From contig SDUX01000004.1 of the NCBI GenBank assembly GCA_008729055.1, positions 2,978,172 to 3,042,171 on the forward strand: 64,000 nt of DNA, read 5' to 3'. Of this stretch, positions 34,615 through 43,908 are shown in pieces. The translations under genes and the position numbers were made by a program. Under the pieces are notes generated by a model that saw only the letters and a program-made list of their open reading frames with translations, did no database searches and was not told the DNA's origin. Source of the stretch: Pyropia haitanensis (Eukaryota; Rhodophyta; Bangiophyceae; Bangiales; Bangiaceae). Positions within the stretch are counted from its first letter, which is position 1. Every line of letters starts with the position of its first letter.

Positions 34615-36517
34615 TCAGCTAAAGCCGCCCTTGGCCCGTGCCGCCGCGCGGCTGGTTAATGGGGGTGCCGCGAAAAAGTCATCGTCACTGCTGTCGGCGG
34701 CGCTGCCGCCGCCAGACGCGTCGTCAGTCGACGTGGACCGGGACGCGCAGAGGGGGAGGAAGCCGCGCACGCCGACGGCCGGGGTGGGGGTGGCGGCGGC
34801 GGCGGCGGCAGCGTCCCCGCCGTCACCACCGCCGTTGGGCGCTGCGCCCGGGGCATCGCGCAGCCCGGCCGACCGCCGGGGCGTCGGCGCGTGCGACGGC
34901 CGTGCGTGGGGGGGTGGCACGCGGCGGCCAGGCGCCGCGGCTGCCCGCCGCGGCCGGTCCTCCAGCGCCGCGGGCGCGTCGGCCATGGCCACGTCCGCGA
35001 CGGTAGCGGTTGGCAGGCCGCCGCCGCCGCCACCGACGCTGCCGACGCCGCCGGCGGGTGGCCCACCCCCCAGCCCGCCGCCCACGACAGCAGTGTCGCA
35101 GAGCCACAGGCCCAACGAGTCAATCGCCTCGACGGGGAGCTCTACGACGCCAGGCAGCACCGGAACGGCCGGGGCGGCCTCGCCCGTGCTGCGCCGCCAC
35201 ACGGGGACGCCCCCGCTCACGCCGCCGCCGTCCACCAGCCGCGCATGGCAGGTGGGCGGCGGCGCGCCGACACTGTCGACGCCCCGGCGTGGCGTGCCGG
35301 GGGGTGGGGATGGGGCCGGCGACGGGAGGCACGCCGTGTCGGCCACCCCATCCGGGGAGGGCCCGCCGCCCGTGGCCGGCGCCGCCACCCGCCGGCCGCA
35401 GCCAGCCGCCTTTCCCGCCTCCACGGGCGGCGCCGCGGCGGAAGTCCTGGCCCACCCCGGAGTGCCGGCGGTGGCCCCCCACCCCCGCCGAGCATAGACG
35501 CGGAGGTCCACCACGAGCGCGCTGATGTCGTCCTTGGAGCCCATCGAGTAGGCCAGTCGCACGAGCACCGACGCGGCCGCCGTGGGCGTGCACCCCCCCG
35601 CGAGCGCCCCCCGCACCGCCGCGACCGCCGCGTCATCCGACAGCACGTCCCACACCCCGTCACTGGCGACGACCGCAAACTCGTCGGCCGGCGTCAGCGG
35701 CCGGGTTGCAACCTCGGGGTCGGCAATCACAAACGCCTTGAGGTCCCGGTCGCCCAGCGACCGCGACACGGCCAGGATGCCATTGACGCGAGCCGTACCC
35801 GAGGAGGTCAGGACGAGGCCGCCACTCGCCTCGATGCGAGCCGCCTCGTCTGGCCGTGACGGCCGATGGTCCGCACTGAGACGGACGGTGTCGCCGTCCG
35901 ACACCGCCAGGACCGCCCGTGTGTCGCCCGCGTGGGCAACGGTAAGGGTGCCAGCAGCGAGGACCAGTGCCAGGGCAGTGGTGCCGCAATTAGGGTTTGT
36001 GCCCCGCGTCACCACGCTGGTGTGGGCACCACCACCAGCGGGGGGTGTTGCGGCCACCGCCACGGCTGTCGCCGCAAGCCGGGCGCCCCCACCGCTGCTG
36101 TTGCGACCCCCCGACAGGGGCGCCGTCGCCGCCGACTCCCACAACCGCCCATCCGCACTGACTTGCATGCTCAGGCTGTGGCTGCGGCTGAGCGATGCGG
36201 CCGAAGGCCCTCCGTCGCCGCAGGAGCTGGCACCGCCGCTCGCCGCGGCCGTCACCGAGTGGGCGCGGGAGAAGAAGCTGCCGACGCTGCTGTTGGTGCG
36301 CACCAGCGACCCCGACACCCGAGGCCCGCCGGCGTGGATTGATGGCTGCCTCGACAAGGACGCCGACGGCTGGCGTGACAGGGACGCCGACCGCTGGTAC
36401 ATCAGCGACGCGGACGGTTGGCGCGACAGCGATGTCGACGGCTGGCGGGAAAGCGACGGCTGTGGGAACAGCGTCGTGGACAACGGCCGGCTGACGCCGC
36501 CACCCCCACCACCGCCG

Positions 36518-36548
<31 letters not shown>

Positions 36549-37059
36549 CATCGCTGGGAGGCGCCCCCACCGACGCGCAATATTCGCTGTCGGTGTCGAT
36601 AAACGCCTGCCGCAGCGCGTCGGTGACGCCCGCACCCGCCAGTTGGAGCGCCACAAACCGCTCTGGCAGCCGCTTGGCCGCGTACTGCGCCGCCCGCTGG
36701 CCGCCGTGGCCATCAAAAACGGCAAACACGTGGCCGCCGCCACCGCCGCAGCAGCCGCCGCCGCCACTGCCACCCCCACCGCCGACACCGCCGGCAGCGT
36801 CGGGCGCACAGCCCGGGCGGCGCGGGGTGCCCGGCGGGGGCCCCGCCGCGGCCGCCGCCGCGGGTGCCTGCTCCCCAAACGCCACCGCCCCGTACGCGTC
36901 CTCCCGCACCGCCCGACGACGGCCCCGCCGGAGGGTGACACCCCACAGCGCCCCGTCGCCCGCCACTTCGTCCTCCGTCTTGGCCACCGACGCGCGCGCC
37001 TTGACGGCGGGGCAGTCGGGGAGCTGCAGCATCGGCGGGCGCACTATGCGCTTCTTCAT
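34615..37059 (-). CDS. PP2C-family serine/threonine phosphatase with SRQPS repeats
   Basis: Metal-dependent PPM/PP2C phosphatase of 814 residues. Motifs in order: RREDA-type VREDAYG (residues about 52-57), FAVFDGHGG (112-120), NCGTTALALVL, TVAHAGDTRAVL, LSADHRPSRPDEAARIEASGG, ILAVSRSLGDRDLK, EFAVVASDGVWDVLSDD and GSKDDISALVVDL, which supply the two-metal site. Between motif 2 and GTTA there is a long insertion with poly-Gly, five to six SRQPS-containing octamers and Ser-rich sequence. The C-terminal third after the catalytic domain is Ala/Gly/Pro-rich with a closing acidic Ser segment (DSSDDDFFAAPPL). The ATG at 37059 starts MKKRIVRPPMLQLP. The open sequence farther upstream begins only at a GTG. 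The frame has no breaks and no introns. Substrate unknown. Confidence 0.88.
36340..36471 (-). repeat. In-frame 24-bp tandem repeats encoding SLSRQPSx
   Basis: Five to six degenerate copies of a 24-base unit encode octamers of the type SLSRQPSA/T within the PP2C insertion. The R-x-x-S spacing resembles basophilic kinase sites, which is inference only. Confidence 0.85.
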
Positions 37060-38678
37060 GATGGGCCGCCGCGTCAGTGGTACGGGCAAGAGGTGGAGCA
37101 GGCGGGGGAGCACCCCACGGCCGCCGACGGGTGCGGACGGGCGACGGCCGAGGGGGGAGGGCGCCCCACACCCGCCGGCGGGCGACACCCGGCCGGCCGG
37201 CGGCGGACCGACGCCCTCAGCCCCGGCCGACGCCCGGGGGGGGCGCCTCGACCCCGTTGCACCCCGCGGGCCAACCCGCCCGCGGGCTCCCACAGAGGAC
37301 AGCGGTGCCGAGTACCACCCCCCCCCCCCCCCCCCCCCCCTACCTCGTCGGACACCACCACCGCCGCCACCACCGCTGCGACCACAACTGCCGCCGCCGC
37401 CGACGCCGCCACCGCCGCCGCCGCCGCCACCGCTGCCGCTACCGCGTGGGCGAGGGCGTGAGCGTTAGCAAAACGGCCGCCCTGCCGGCCGCGCTGCCGT
37501 GACCCCCAAGCAACCCCCACAGGGCAGCGGGAGGGGCCCAGCCGCTCAACAGAGCACCGCCGGGTGGGAAAGAATGGGAGAGCAGCAGGGGTGTCCCAAA
37601 GAGACGGACAACCTGCCGGGGCGAGACGGTGGAACGAACAGATGGCGGTCTGCCCTCCGGGAGGGGGGGGGGTGGGGAGAGCAGGCGAGCAGGTCGGGCA
37701 GTGTCAGAGGGAGGCGAATAGACTGGCCGGCATACGGCCACTAGCTTCCTCTGCGACCATCGACATCGCTCATCATTGAAGCCGGCTACAGAGGGGAGGG
37801 GGACCTGGACGTCCCGGTGAGAGGCGGGCGGGGGGGGCGCCAGCCCAACGGCCACAGCGACCTTGATGAGCACGAAGGGGCAGTTCGGTTCGGGACATGA
37901 AGGCACGCACACGCAGCGCTAGAGAGAGTAATTTCTTGACTGTAGTGCAGTGGCAGCCTGGGAACCCCCAGACCTCAGGACAAATACTTGACGATCAATC
38001 TCCACACTTGTCCGTCAAGATTAGTGAGGTCAGCTTGTAGAATTGCTCGGCAATATGATTACTAGAAACTATTTTGCGATGAGATTGCTTCCACCGCGCC
38101 ACGGCTCTCTCCGCCACAGGCCATGTGCTGCGCGAGTGCCCCACCTCTCGGTCGCCTTGGCCCTACGTCGCGGTCGCCATTCATGCCTTCGTCGCGGTCG
38201 CCATTCTTGCCTTCGTCGCGCCGCCACGCCGGCCCACTGTCGCGGTGGACTGACGGCGGGCATGGTCTGTTGAGCCGCTCTCCTGCTGTTCCGTTGTGAG
38301 CCACTGCATCTCTGTTGCTGTTGTCTTTTTACTACTGCAGACCCTGGAAAGGCGGCGTTCTTCCTCTGTTCTGACTGGCGGCTGTGTTCTTTCAGCAGTC
38401 TCCCGTGGCGGCCCCGGCAGCAGCCCCTGAGGCGGTCTCGGTGGCGGGTGTGGACGATGACACCCGCGGTCGCATTTGTGCCCGGGGCCAGGGCACTGTT
38501 GCGGCCGACCTGGTTGGGCAGCCTTTCCGTGTCACAGCGGTCGAGTCACCCATCGTGGCGGCTGCCCCGCTTCTCGCCACAGCGGCGGGGTCGCCCCGCT
38601 GTGGACGGTGGTGGGAGTCACCCGCGGCTATGGTCACTGGGCTGTCGCCCTCGGCGGGCACCTGTGCCGCTGTTTGCC
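37060..38678. other. Divergent promoter region between PP2C and K+ channel genes
   Basis: About 1.6 kb. It contains a C run at 37318-37340, a less GC-rich segment at about 37900-38090 that is among the most AT-rich in the window, and a 24-bp tandem repeat at 38164-38220. A pyrimidine tract ending in ttctttcag at about 38387-38395 resembles a splice acceptor, so the channel gene may have an upstream leader exon. Confidence 0.5.
38164..38220. repeat. 24-bp tandem repeat, about 2.3 copies
   Basis: The unit cttcgtcgcggtcgccattc plus ttgc repeats with one or two differences. It lies in the presumed leader region of the channel gene. Confidence 0.8.
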
Positions 38679-40796
38679 ATGGTTGCCGGTGACGCTGGCT
38701 CCTCTCCGCCCCCTTCTCAGCCCCCCCCTTCCCTCCCCTACGCGCGTGACTTCCAGCTGCTGTTGGACCATCCCGTCACCGAGACCGCCCTGGGCATGCT
38801 CGTCCTCCTCACCTGTGCGGTCGTTGCGTTGGAGACGTTACCCCTTGATCAGCTGTCGGTGCGGCTGCTGAGTGGGGTGGAGCGGATAGCCAACGTGGTG
38901 TTCTTCGTCGAGTACCTCTTGCGCTTTTACAGCCTCAATTGCCGGCCGCGGGTTTTGCTGAGGAAGCTGATGATCATTGACTTTGTTGCGTGCCTGCCGC
39001 TCTTCTTTGCGCCCACGGAGGGGTGGGCCCTGCAAGTTTCTCAGCTGCTCCGGGTGGCCCGCGTGCTGCGGCTGCAACGCGCTATTGAGCGCGAGGACTT
39101 TACCAAGCTGTTCACGCGCAACAAGAGCCGGCGGTCGCGCGCGCCGGCTGTGGTCGTGTCGGAGTCCCAGCTGAAAGCGGCGCAGATCATGCTCACCGTC
39201 TTTACGCTCCTCTACGCGACGAGCAGCCTGCTGTATGCGGCGGAGAACCAGGTCAACCCCGCGTTCTCCAATTTTTTCGAGAGCTTCTACTTCTCGGTGG
39301 TAGCGTACGTGGCTCGTGCTTGTGTCTTTTGGGTGGTGGGGTGTGCTGCTCAGCAAGGTGGCGGTACGGAGGGAAGCAGAGCGGTGCGCGAGTGTGCGCT
39401 GGATTGAGTATGGCGTGAAGAGGGGTGCTGTGGGGGCGGTTTCCACGGCGGTTTTGCCTCCGTGCAGACCGCGAGACGCTGCCGCCAGAGCGGTGTGAGT
39501 TATGGGTAGCGTCCGTGCTGCCGCTGATGGTGTTGAATGTGTGGTGCAGTCGATGAGTCCACGCTACTGACGCGGCCCTCTTTGTCGACCTCCACTCCTG
39601 CGATGCTTTTGCTCCCGCTGCGCCGGCCGTCTTTGTCCGTCGTGGAGGCCTTATGGACAGGGTATGGTGCTGCGCCTTGTGGGGGGGGGGGGGAGGGGCA
39701 TACCTATGGGGGGAAGGCTGACTTGCGGCTTAGGAGAGCAACCTGGCAGAGGCGAAGGAGGAGCGCGGTTGATGGGCGTTGTGATGGCTGACTTTCCCGT
39801 GCAGCTCGTCAACGGCGTCCTGGTGCTGCCCTCACCGGTCGCGTCTGGGGAGGAAGCAACCTGGTGAGTACTCGGCGATACAGGCCATCTGACGCACGCC
39901 CGGTTGTCGGTCGCTACCCCATTTGTTGTCTTGTTGGTTGACGTGTCTCCCGGTCCCCTCCCTTCCCCAGCTCACAACCGTGGGTCTAGGCGACATCACG
40001 CCCATCACACCTTTGGTACGTAGCATCTGCCGGGTGCTGCGGAGCATGGTGGCGGGTGTGGAGGGCTTGACCAGACCGAGGTTGAAGGAGGGACCGTTCC
40101 CTTGCTGGATGTCATCGTGGCAGCACGCCCTCTCGGAGCCCCCGTGGGACGTGACATGGACGACTTGTCTGCTGTGCCCCGCTACACGCTGTGGTGGCAG
40201 CCACTGCGGTGCTTGGGGTGAGTGCACGCTATTGCACTCCGCGTCTGACGCTCTCTCGGCCATCGACGGTCTCTCCGTTTGCGTCTTTGCCCCATTGTTT
40301 TTCTTTGCGCCTGCTCCCCCCAATGACAGGGCCGTGCCATCACGTGTGGCTCCGTCCTCAGCGGCGCGTTCCTGGTTCCCCTGCAGCTGGGCTCCCTCGC
40401 ACGGGCCACCATGAGCGAGATGACCCCCCGCCCTAGCCCCACCACCCCCCCCCGACGACCCCCCCCAACAGCCTGCTCGCGCAGTTGGGCGACTATGGGA
40501 TACTGGACCTGGACGCGGCCGACGCGGCGGCCACGCCGCCGCCGCCCGCCGCCGCCCTCGCGGCCGCCCCGCCAGAGGTGGTGCCACGGCCTCTCCGCGC
40601 CGCCGCGGCGGCGGTGGTGGCCGTGCCGTCCGCGGCGGCGGTCGCGGCCGCGACCGCGGCGGGCCCCGCGTCGCGCGCGTGGAACGCGGCGTTTATGGAC
40701 GCGCCGTGCGGCACGTGCGGGCTCCGCGTGCACCAGCTGGACGCGCGCTACTGCCGACTGTGTGGGACGGTGCTGCGGTCGCCGCCACAAGTGTGA
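38679..40796 (+). CDS. Voltage-gated K+ channel with TTVGLGD filter and C-terminal Cys4 motif
   Basis: Six-transmembrane cation channel. S1 is GMLVLLTCAVVALETL, S2 VERIANVVFFVEYLLRFYS, S3 MIIDFVACLPLFF, and S4 carries arginines at three-residue spacing (LLRVARVLRLQR). S5 is QIMLTVFTLLYATSSLLYA and the pore helix NFFESFYFSVVA. The filter TTVGLGD with DITPITPL is in its own exon (39971-40015), and S6 follows (GRAITCGSVLSGAFLVPLQLG) from 40330. Intron 2 (40016-40329) has a GTACGT donor and clean phase. Intron 1 begins at GTACGT 39305, but its canonical ends are out of phase with the filter exon. After S6 a frame change at C runs 40445-40453 or 40459-40466 leads to NSLLAQLGDYGILDLD and a C-terminal CGTC-x11-CRLC motif likely to bind zinc. 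The ATG at 38679 (gccATGG) is the best start, but the leader exon question is open. Location (plasma membrane or plastid) cannot be told. Confidence 0.85.
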
Positions 40797-41399
40797 GACC
40801 GAACAGGGGGGTGGGGGGGAGACGGGGGTGGGGGGAGGGGGACGTCGATGCAAAAAGTCTTACTGGTGGTGCAAACGGCGCCCACGGAGTCTATGTAAGT
40901 TGTTGGCCGACTGACGCCGCCGGGGGGGGGGGCCGGCGCAGTTCCGATGCGCGGCGGCCGGCTGTCCGGCTGATCACGCGCCACGGCCACGCTCCCTCGA
41001 CAACCCGTCTCGGGCTCCGAGCGTCGCGAGCAGCGTCGGAGCACGTTTTGGTGTGCCGTTGTTTTCTCTATGACAGTGCTGCAAACACAGCACGAGCAAC
41101 CACCAAGACGAGACAACAACAGAGGCACCGCCCGCGGCGGCGGCTGTCCCCCCCCGCTGTCAACCCGCCAGTAGCGCGAGGCCAGCACCGCCGCCGACCC
41201 ACGGGGTCACCACCCAAACCGCACCGGCGCCACGCGCTGCACACGGGCGGTAGGGGGGGGCGGGGGGGGGGAGGCGCCGCGCAGCCGCCGCCGCCTAGCC
41301 GGGCGGCAGCAACGGCGGCTGCGGCGGCGGCGGCGGTTGCAGCGACTGCGACAGCCTTCCTCATGGCCTGGCTTTCACCCACCGCCGGCCCGGCTCCCA
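40797..41399. other. Intergenic region after the channel gene
   Basis: About 600 bases with no supportable gene, ending at the palindrome. The part 41260-41345 is rich in GGC triplets. Confidence 0.45.
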
Positions 41400-41459
41400 C
41401 TCACGACCTCTGGGGGGGGTTGGATAACATGTTATCCAACCCCCCCCAGAGGTCGTGAG
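41400..41459. repeat. Perfect 60-bp palindrome
   Basis: Bases 41400-41429 are the exact reverse complement of 41430-41459 with no spacer. The centre is ataacatgttat. Each arm includes eight G or C and the motif ggttggataac. It should extrude as a cruciform and is a typical place for assembly or cloning artefacts. It might be the fused ends of a small inverted-repeat element. Confidence 0.95.
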
Positions 41460-41460
41460 A

Positions 41461-41526
41461 GGGGTTTGATAACTGGATAACACCCCCCGCTGTTATCATC
41501 AAATCCCACTGGGGGGCGTTTGATCC
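41461..41526. repeat. Degenerate inverted repeats related to the palindrome arms
   Basis: Just after the palindrome, gggtttgataac (from 41462) and gttatcatcaaatccc (41492-41507) form an imperfect inverted repeat. Further ggataacaccc and ggcgtttgatccc segments share the gataac/gttatc theme of the palindrome. This looks like a decayed cluster of the same motif. Confidence 0.7.
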
Positions 41527-41535
41527 CATGTGACG

Positions 41536-41815
41536 CGGCCCGCCCCACCCCCCCACGCAACCCCCCCCCCCCCCCGCCGTTCACCACCTCCCCCAACCCC
41601 CCCCCCCCCACCCCCCCCCCCCACCCCACCCCCGCCCCACGCAACCCCCCCCCCCCCTCCCCCCCACCCCCACTCCCCCCACCCCCTGTCGTTCACCACC
41701 TCCCCCCCTCCCCCCCCCCCCCCCCCCCCCCCCGCACCCCCCGTCCCCCCACCTCCCGCCGTTCCCCACCCCATCACCCCCCCATCTCCCACCTCCCCCC
41801 TTCCCCCGACACGTT
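41536..41815. repeat. C-only pyrimidine tract
   Basis: About 280 bases made almost wholly of C with scattered A and T and nearly no G on the plus strand. Such a tract can form i-motif or G-quadruplex structures and is prone to length error. It directly precedes a gene that lacks a start codon. Confidence 0.9.
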
Positions 41816-41817
41816 GA

Positions 41818-42677
41818 GGTGGGTGTGGTTCCCGTCGGGGCCCAGCCCCCGGCGCCAACGGTCGTGCTGGCGACGCGGCCGGCATCGGCGCCGAGGCGGC
41901 TGGCACCCGCCGCGGCGACGGGTGGGTGCGGGTGGGCACCTTCACGGTTCCCCCGGCGGCGCGCACCCGCTGGGGATCCGACCCCCTGATGGTCCTCCCG
42001 TCGGTCGCGGGGGTCTACTGCAAAGCCGATCCCGCAGGGGTGGTGGCGCTGCCACAAGCCCCCGGCCTGGCCGGCTTTGCAACCGCCGCCGCCGGCTATG
42101 ACCTCCTCCTCGGTGAAGTCGGCGGCGGCGGCATTGGCGGCGGCGGCGCCGCAGCCGTCCCCCGCCAGCCGACCGAATTCTTCCCCGACACCGTCACAGC
42201 GGGCGCACCCTGCCCCGCCGCCCTCCACGATCTGTGGGTGGTCACCCCACCCGCGACGGGCGCTGCGGACACAGACGGCGTGGCGTGGGCGACATGGCAC
42301 CCCGCCCTGGACCCCATCTACTACTGCCAGTACGGCCACGAACACGGGTCCTCGCGTGGGCCAATGGCCGCGAGGCGGAGAGCCACACGGGCTTCAAGGG
42401 CTACGCTTTCCGCACGCCGACGGGCGAGGGCGTCTACCTGACCGCCCACATCGATACGGCGTCGCTCCGGCGCGCCCACACCCGCCACCACACCGTCTCT
42501 GTGGCGGTGGTGACGGCGGGGGGGCAGCTGGTCATGGACACGCGCTGCAAGGGGGACTTTGGCTTTGCCTTTACCCTCCCCGCTGACTTCCTCACCAACT
42601 TTCGGCCGCTCCCGCTGGGCGCCTCCAACGAGGCGCTGTGGGCGGCGGCCGAGGCCGACCCGGCGGTGCATGATTAG
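41818..42677 (+). CDS. Partial or broken gene for a GHEHG-motif protein
   Basis: The reading frame opens after a TGA that ends inside the C-only tract, with no ATG before recognisable protein sequence (DGWVRVGTFTVPPAARTRW, DPLMVLPSVAGVYCKADP). It then shows CPAALHDLWVVTPP, WATWHPALDPIYYCQYGHEHG, and, after a frame change between about 42348 and 42365, ESHTGFKGYAF, VYLTAHIDTASL, VSVAVVTAGGQLVMDTRC and the stop TAG 42675-42677. I recall the arrangement of a WHP-type motif followed by C-x-(Y/F)-GHEHG from uncharacterised secreted proteins, mainly bacterial. This is memory, not a search. The clustered His, Glu and Cys suggest metal binding. The frame change here is not in a long homopolymer. The 5' end is missing or hidden upstream of the tract. 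It is either a pseudogene or a gene damaged in assembly. Confidence 0.5.
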
Positions 42678-43908
42678 CGCCCGGTGCTCTCAGGGCGACG
42701 CGGCCACCGCCGGTGGCGCCCCGCCGCCGTCTGTCGAGGACCTGTTGGCGGGCGTGCCCGGCGTCGAGGACGCCCTCCCCGACTCGGTGGTGTCGGTCCC
42801 GGCCGCCGCTGCCAACGGCGGCCGCTCCCCAACCGCCGCCCGCGGTGCCGCCGTCGGCACGACCGGCCGCCAGTCGGGGACGGACTTTTGGGGCCTCGAC
42901 CGGATCAACCAGTACGGCCTGCCGCTCGACGGTGACACGTCGACGGCGGACTGCTACCCGAGCCGCGGCGCCGGCGTCACCGTGTACGTGGTCGACTCGG
43001 GCTGCGCGGCGGGCCACCCGCAGTTTGAAGGCCGCGCCACCACCGAGGCGGGGCCCGGCTCGCGCTACCCGTCGGGCGTCGACGACAATGCGCACGGCTC
43101 GCACGTGGCGGGCACCGTCGGCGGGCGCGACACGGGGGTGGCCACACGCGTGACCATCCGGTGCGTCAAGGTGCTCAACGCGCGCGGCTACGGCAGCAGC
43201 ACGGACATTGCGGCGGCGTTTGACGCGGTGGCGGGGGCCAAGGCGGCCGACCCGGCGGCGCGGCTGGTCCTGTCAGCGAGCCTCGGCGGCGCCGCGCCGC
43301 CCGGCGGCCGCTCCGTGACGGGCACCGCCGCGCGGCGGGCGGCCGAGGCGGGCGTCGTCACCGTCGTTGCCGCCGGCAATGACGGCGGTGACGCGTGCGC
43401 GTTTACGCCCGCCCAAGAGCCGAGTCTCATCACCGTCGCCAACGTGGACCGCACCGACCGGCTGGCGCGGGACTCCAACAGGGGAAGCTGCGTGGACGTG
43501 TCCGCGCCCGGCACCAACATCCTGTCGGTTGACGGCACGTCGCGGCGCGGCGGCTTCCGCCTGTATAGCGGTACGTCTATGGCGGCTCCTCACGTAGCAG
43601 GGGTGGCGGCGCTGATCATGGCCGACGCCCCCGACGGCGCGCGGCTGACCACCGCGGACGCGCCGCGGGTGGGCGGCTACCCAATGGCGTACGCTGGTGG
43701 CGGCGCGTGCGGTGGGCGGCCGCGGCGGCCGGCTGGCCCCGCCCCAACGGCCGTCCCCGACCCCACGAGGGCGCCGCGCAGCCCCGCCGCGCCTGGCCCG
43801 TGCACCCGCCGCTGGCGCCGTGAGTGCCGCCAAACGGGCGGCGGGGCAGAGCAGTGCCGGTGGGTGCTCGTGTGCGCCGAGACGGGCCAGCCGCCGCGGA
43901 GGGTGTGA
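42670..43908 (+). CDS. Subtilisin-like serine protease (S8), N-terminally shortened
   Basis: Peptidase S8 domain close to the proteinase K branch. With the ATG at 42670 as residue 1, the triad is Asp109 (VYVVDSGC), His142 (DDNAHGSHVAGT) and Ser303 (SGTSMAAPHVAGVAAL). The oxyanion Asn is Asn237 (VVAAGNDGG). The stretch LAGVPGVEDALPDSVVSVPA looks like the very end of an I9 propeptide, so the signal peptide and most of the propeptide are absent. The ATG overlaps the stop of the preceding gene (ATGATTAG), and gctctcag just after it could be a splice acceptor. An upstream exon or a lost 5' part is therefore likely. The C-terminal tail after the catalytic domain is Pro/Arg-rich with paired cysteines and ends RRV at TGA 43906-43908. 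It is intact through the catalytic domain, 412 residues as read. Confidence 0.8.
   Translation: MISARCSQGDAATAGGAPPPSVEDLLAGVPGVEDALPDSVVSVPAAAANGGRSPTAARGAAVGTTGRQSGTDFWGLDRINQYGLPLDGDTSTADCYPSRGAGVTVYVVDSGCAAGHPQFEGRATTEAGPGSRYPSGVDDNAHGSHVAGTVGGRDTGVATRVTIRCVKVLNARGYGSSTDIAAAFDAVAGAKAADPAARLVLSASLGGAAPPGGRSVTGTAARRAAEAGVVTVVAAGNDGGDACAFTPAQEPSLITVANVDRTDRLARDSNRGSCVDVSAPGTNILSVDGTSRRGGFRLYSGTSMAAPHVAGVAALIMADAPDGARLTTADAPRVGGYPMAYAGGGACGGRPRRPAGPAPTAVPDPTRAPRSPAAPGPCTRRWRRECRQTGGGAEQCRWVLVCAETGQPPRRV

Noticed and set aside
42670..42677. ATGATTAG overlap read as bacterial-style translational coupling or contamination
   Set aside because: Flanking genes are eukaryotic with spliceosomal introns and no ribosome binding site is visible. 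Chance overlap of damaged ends is simpler.
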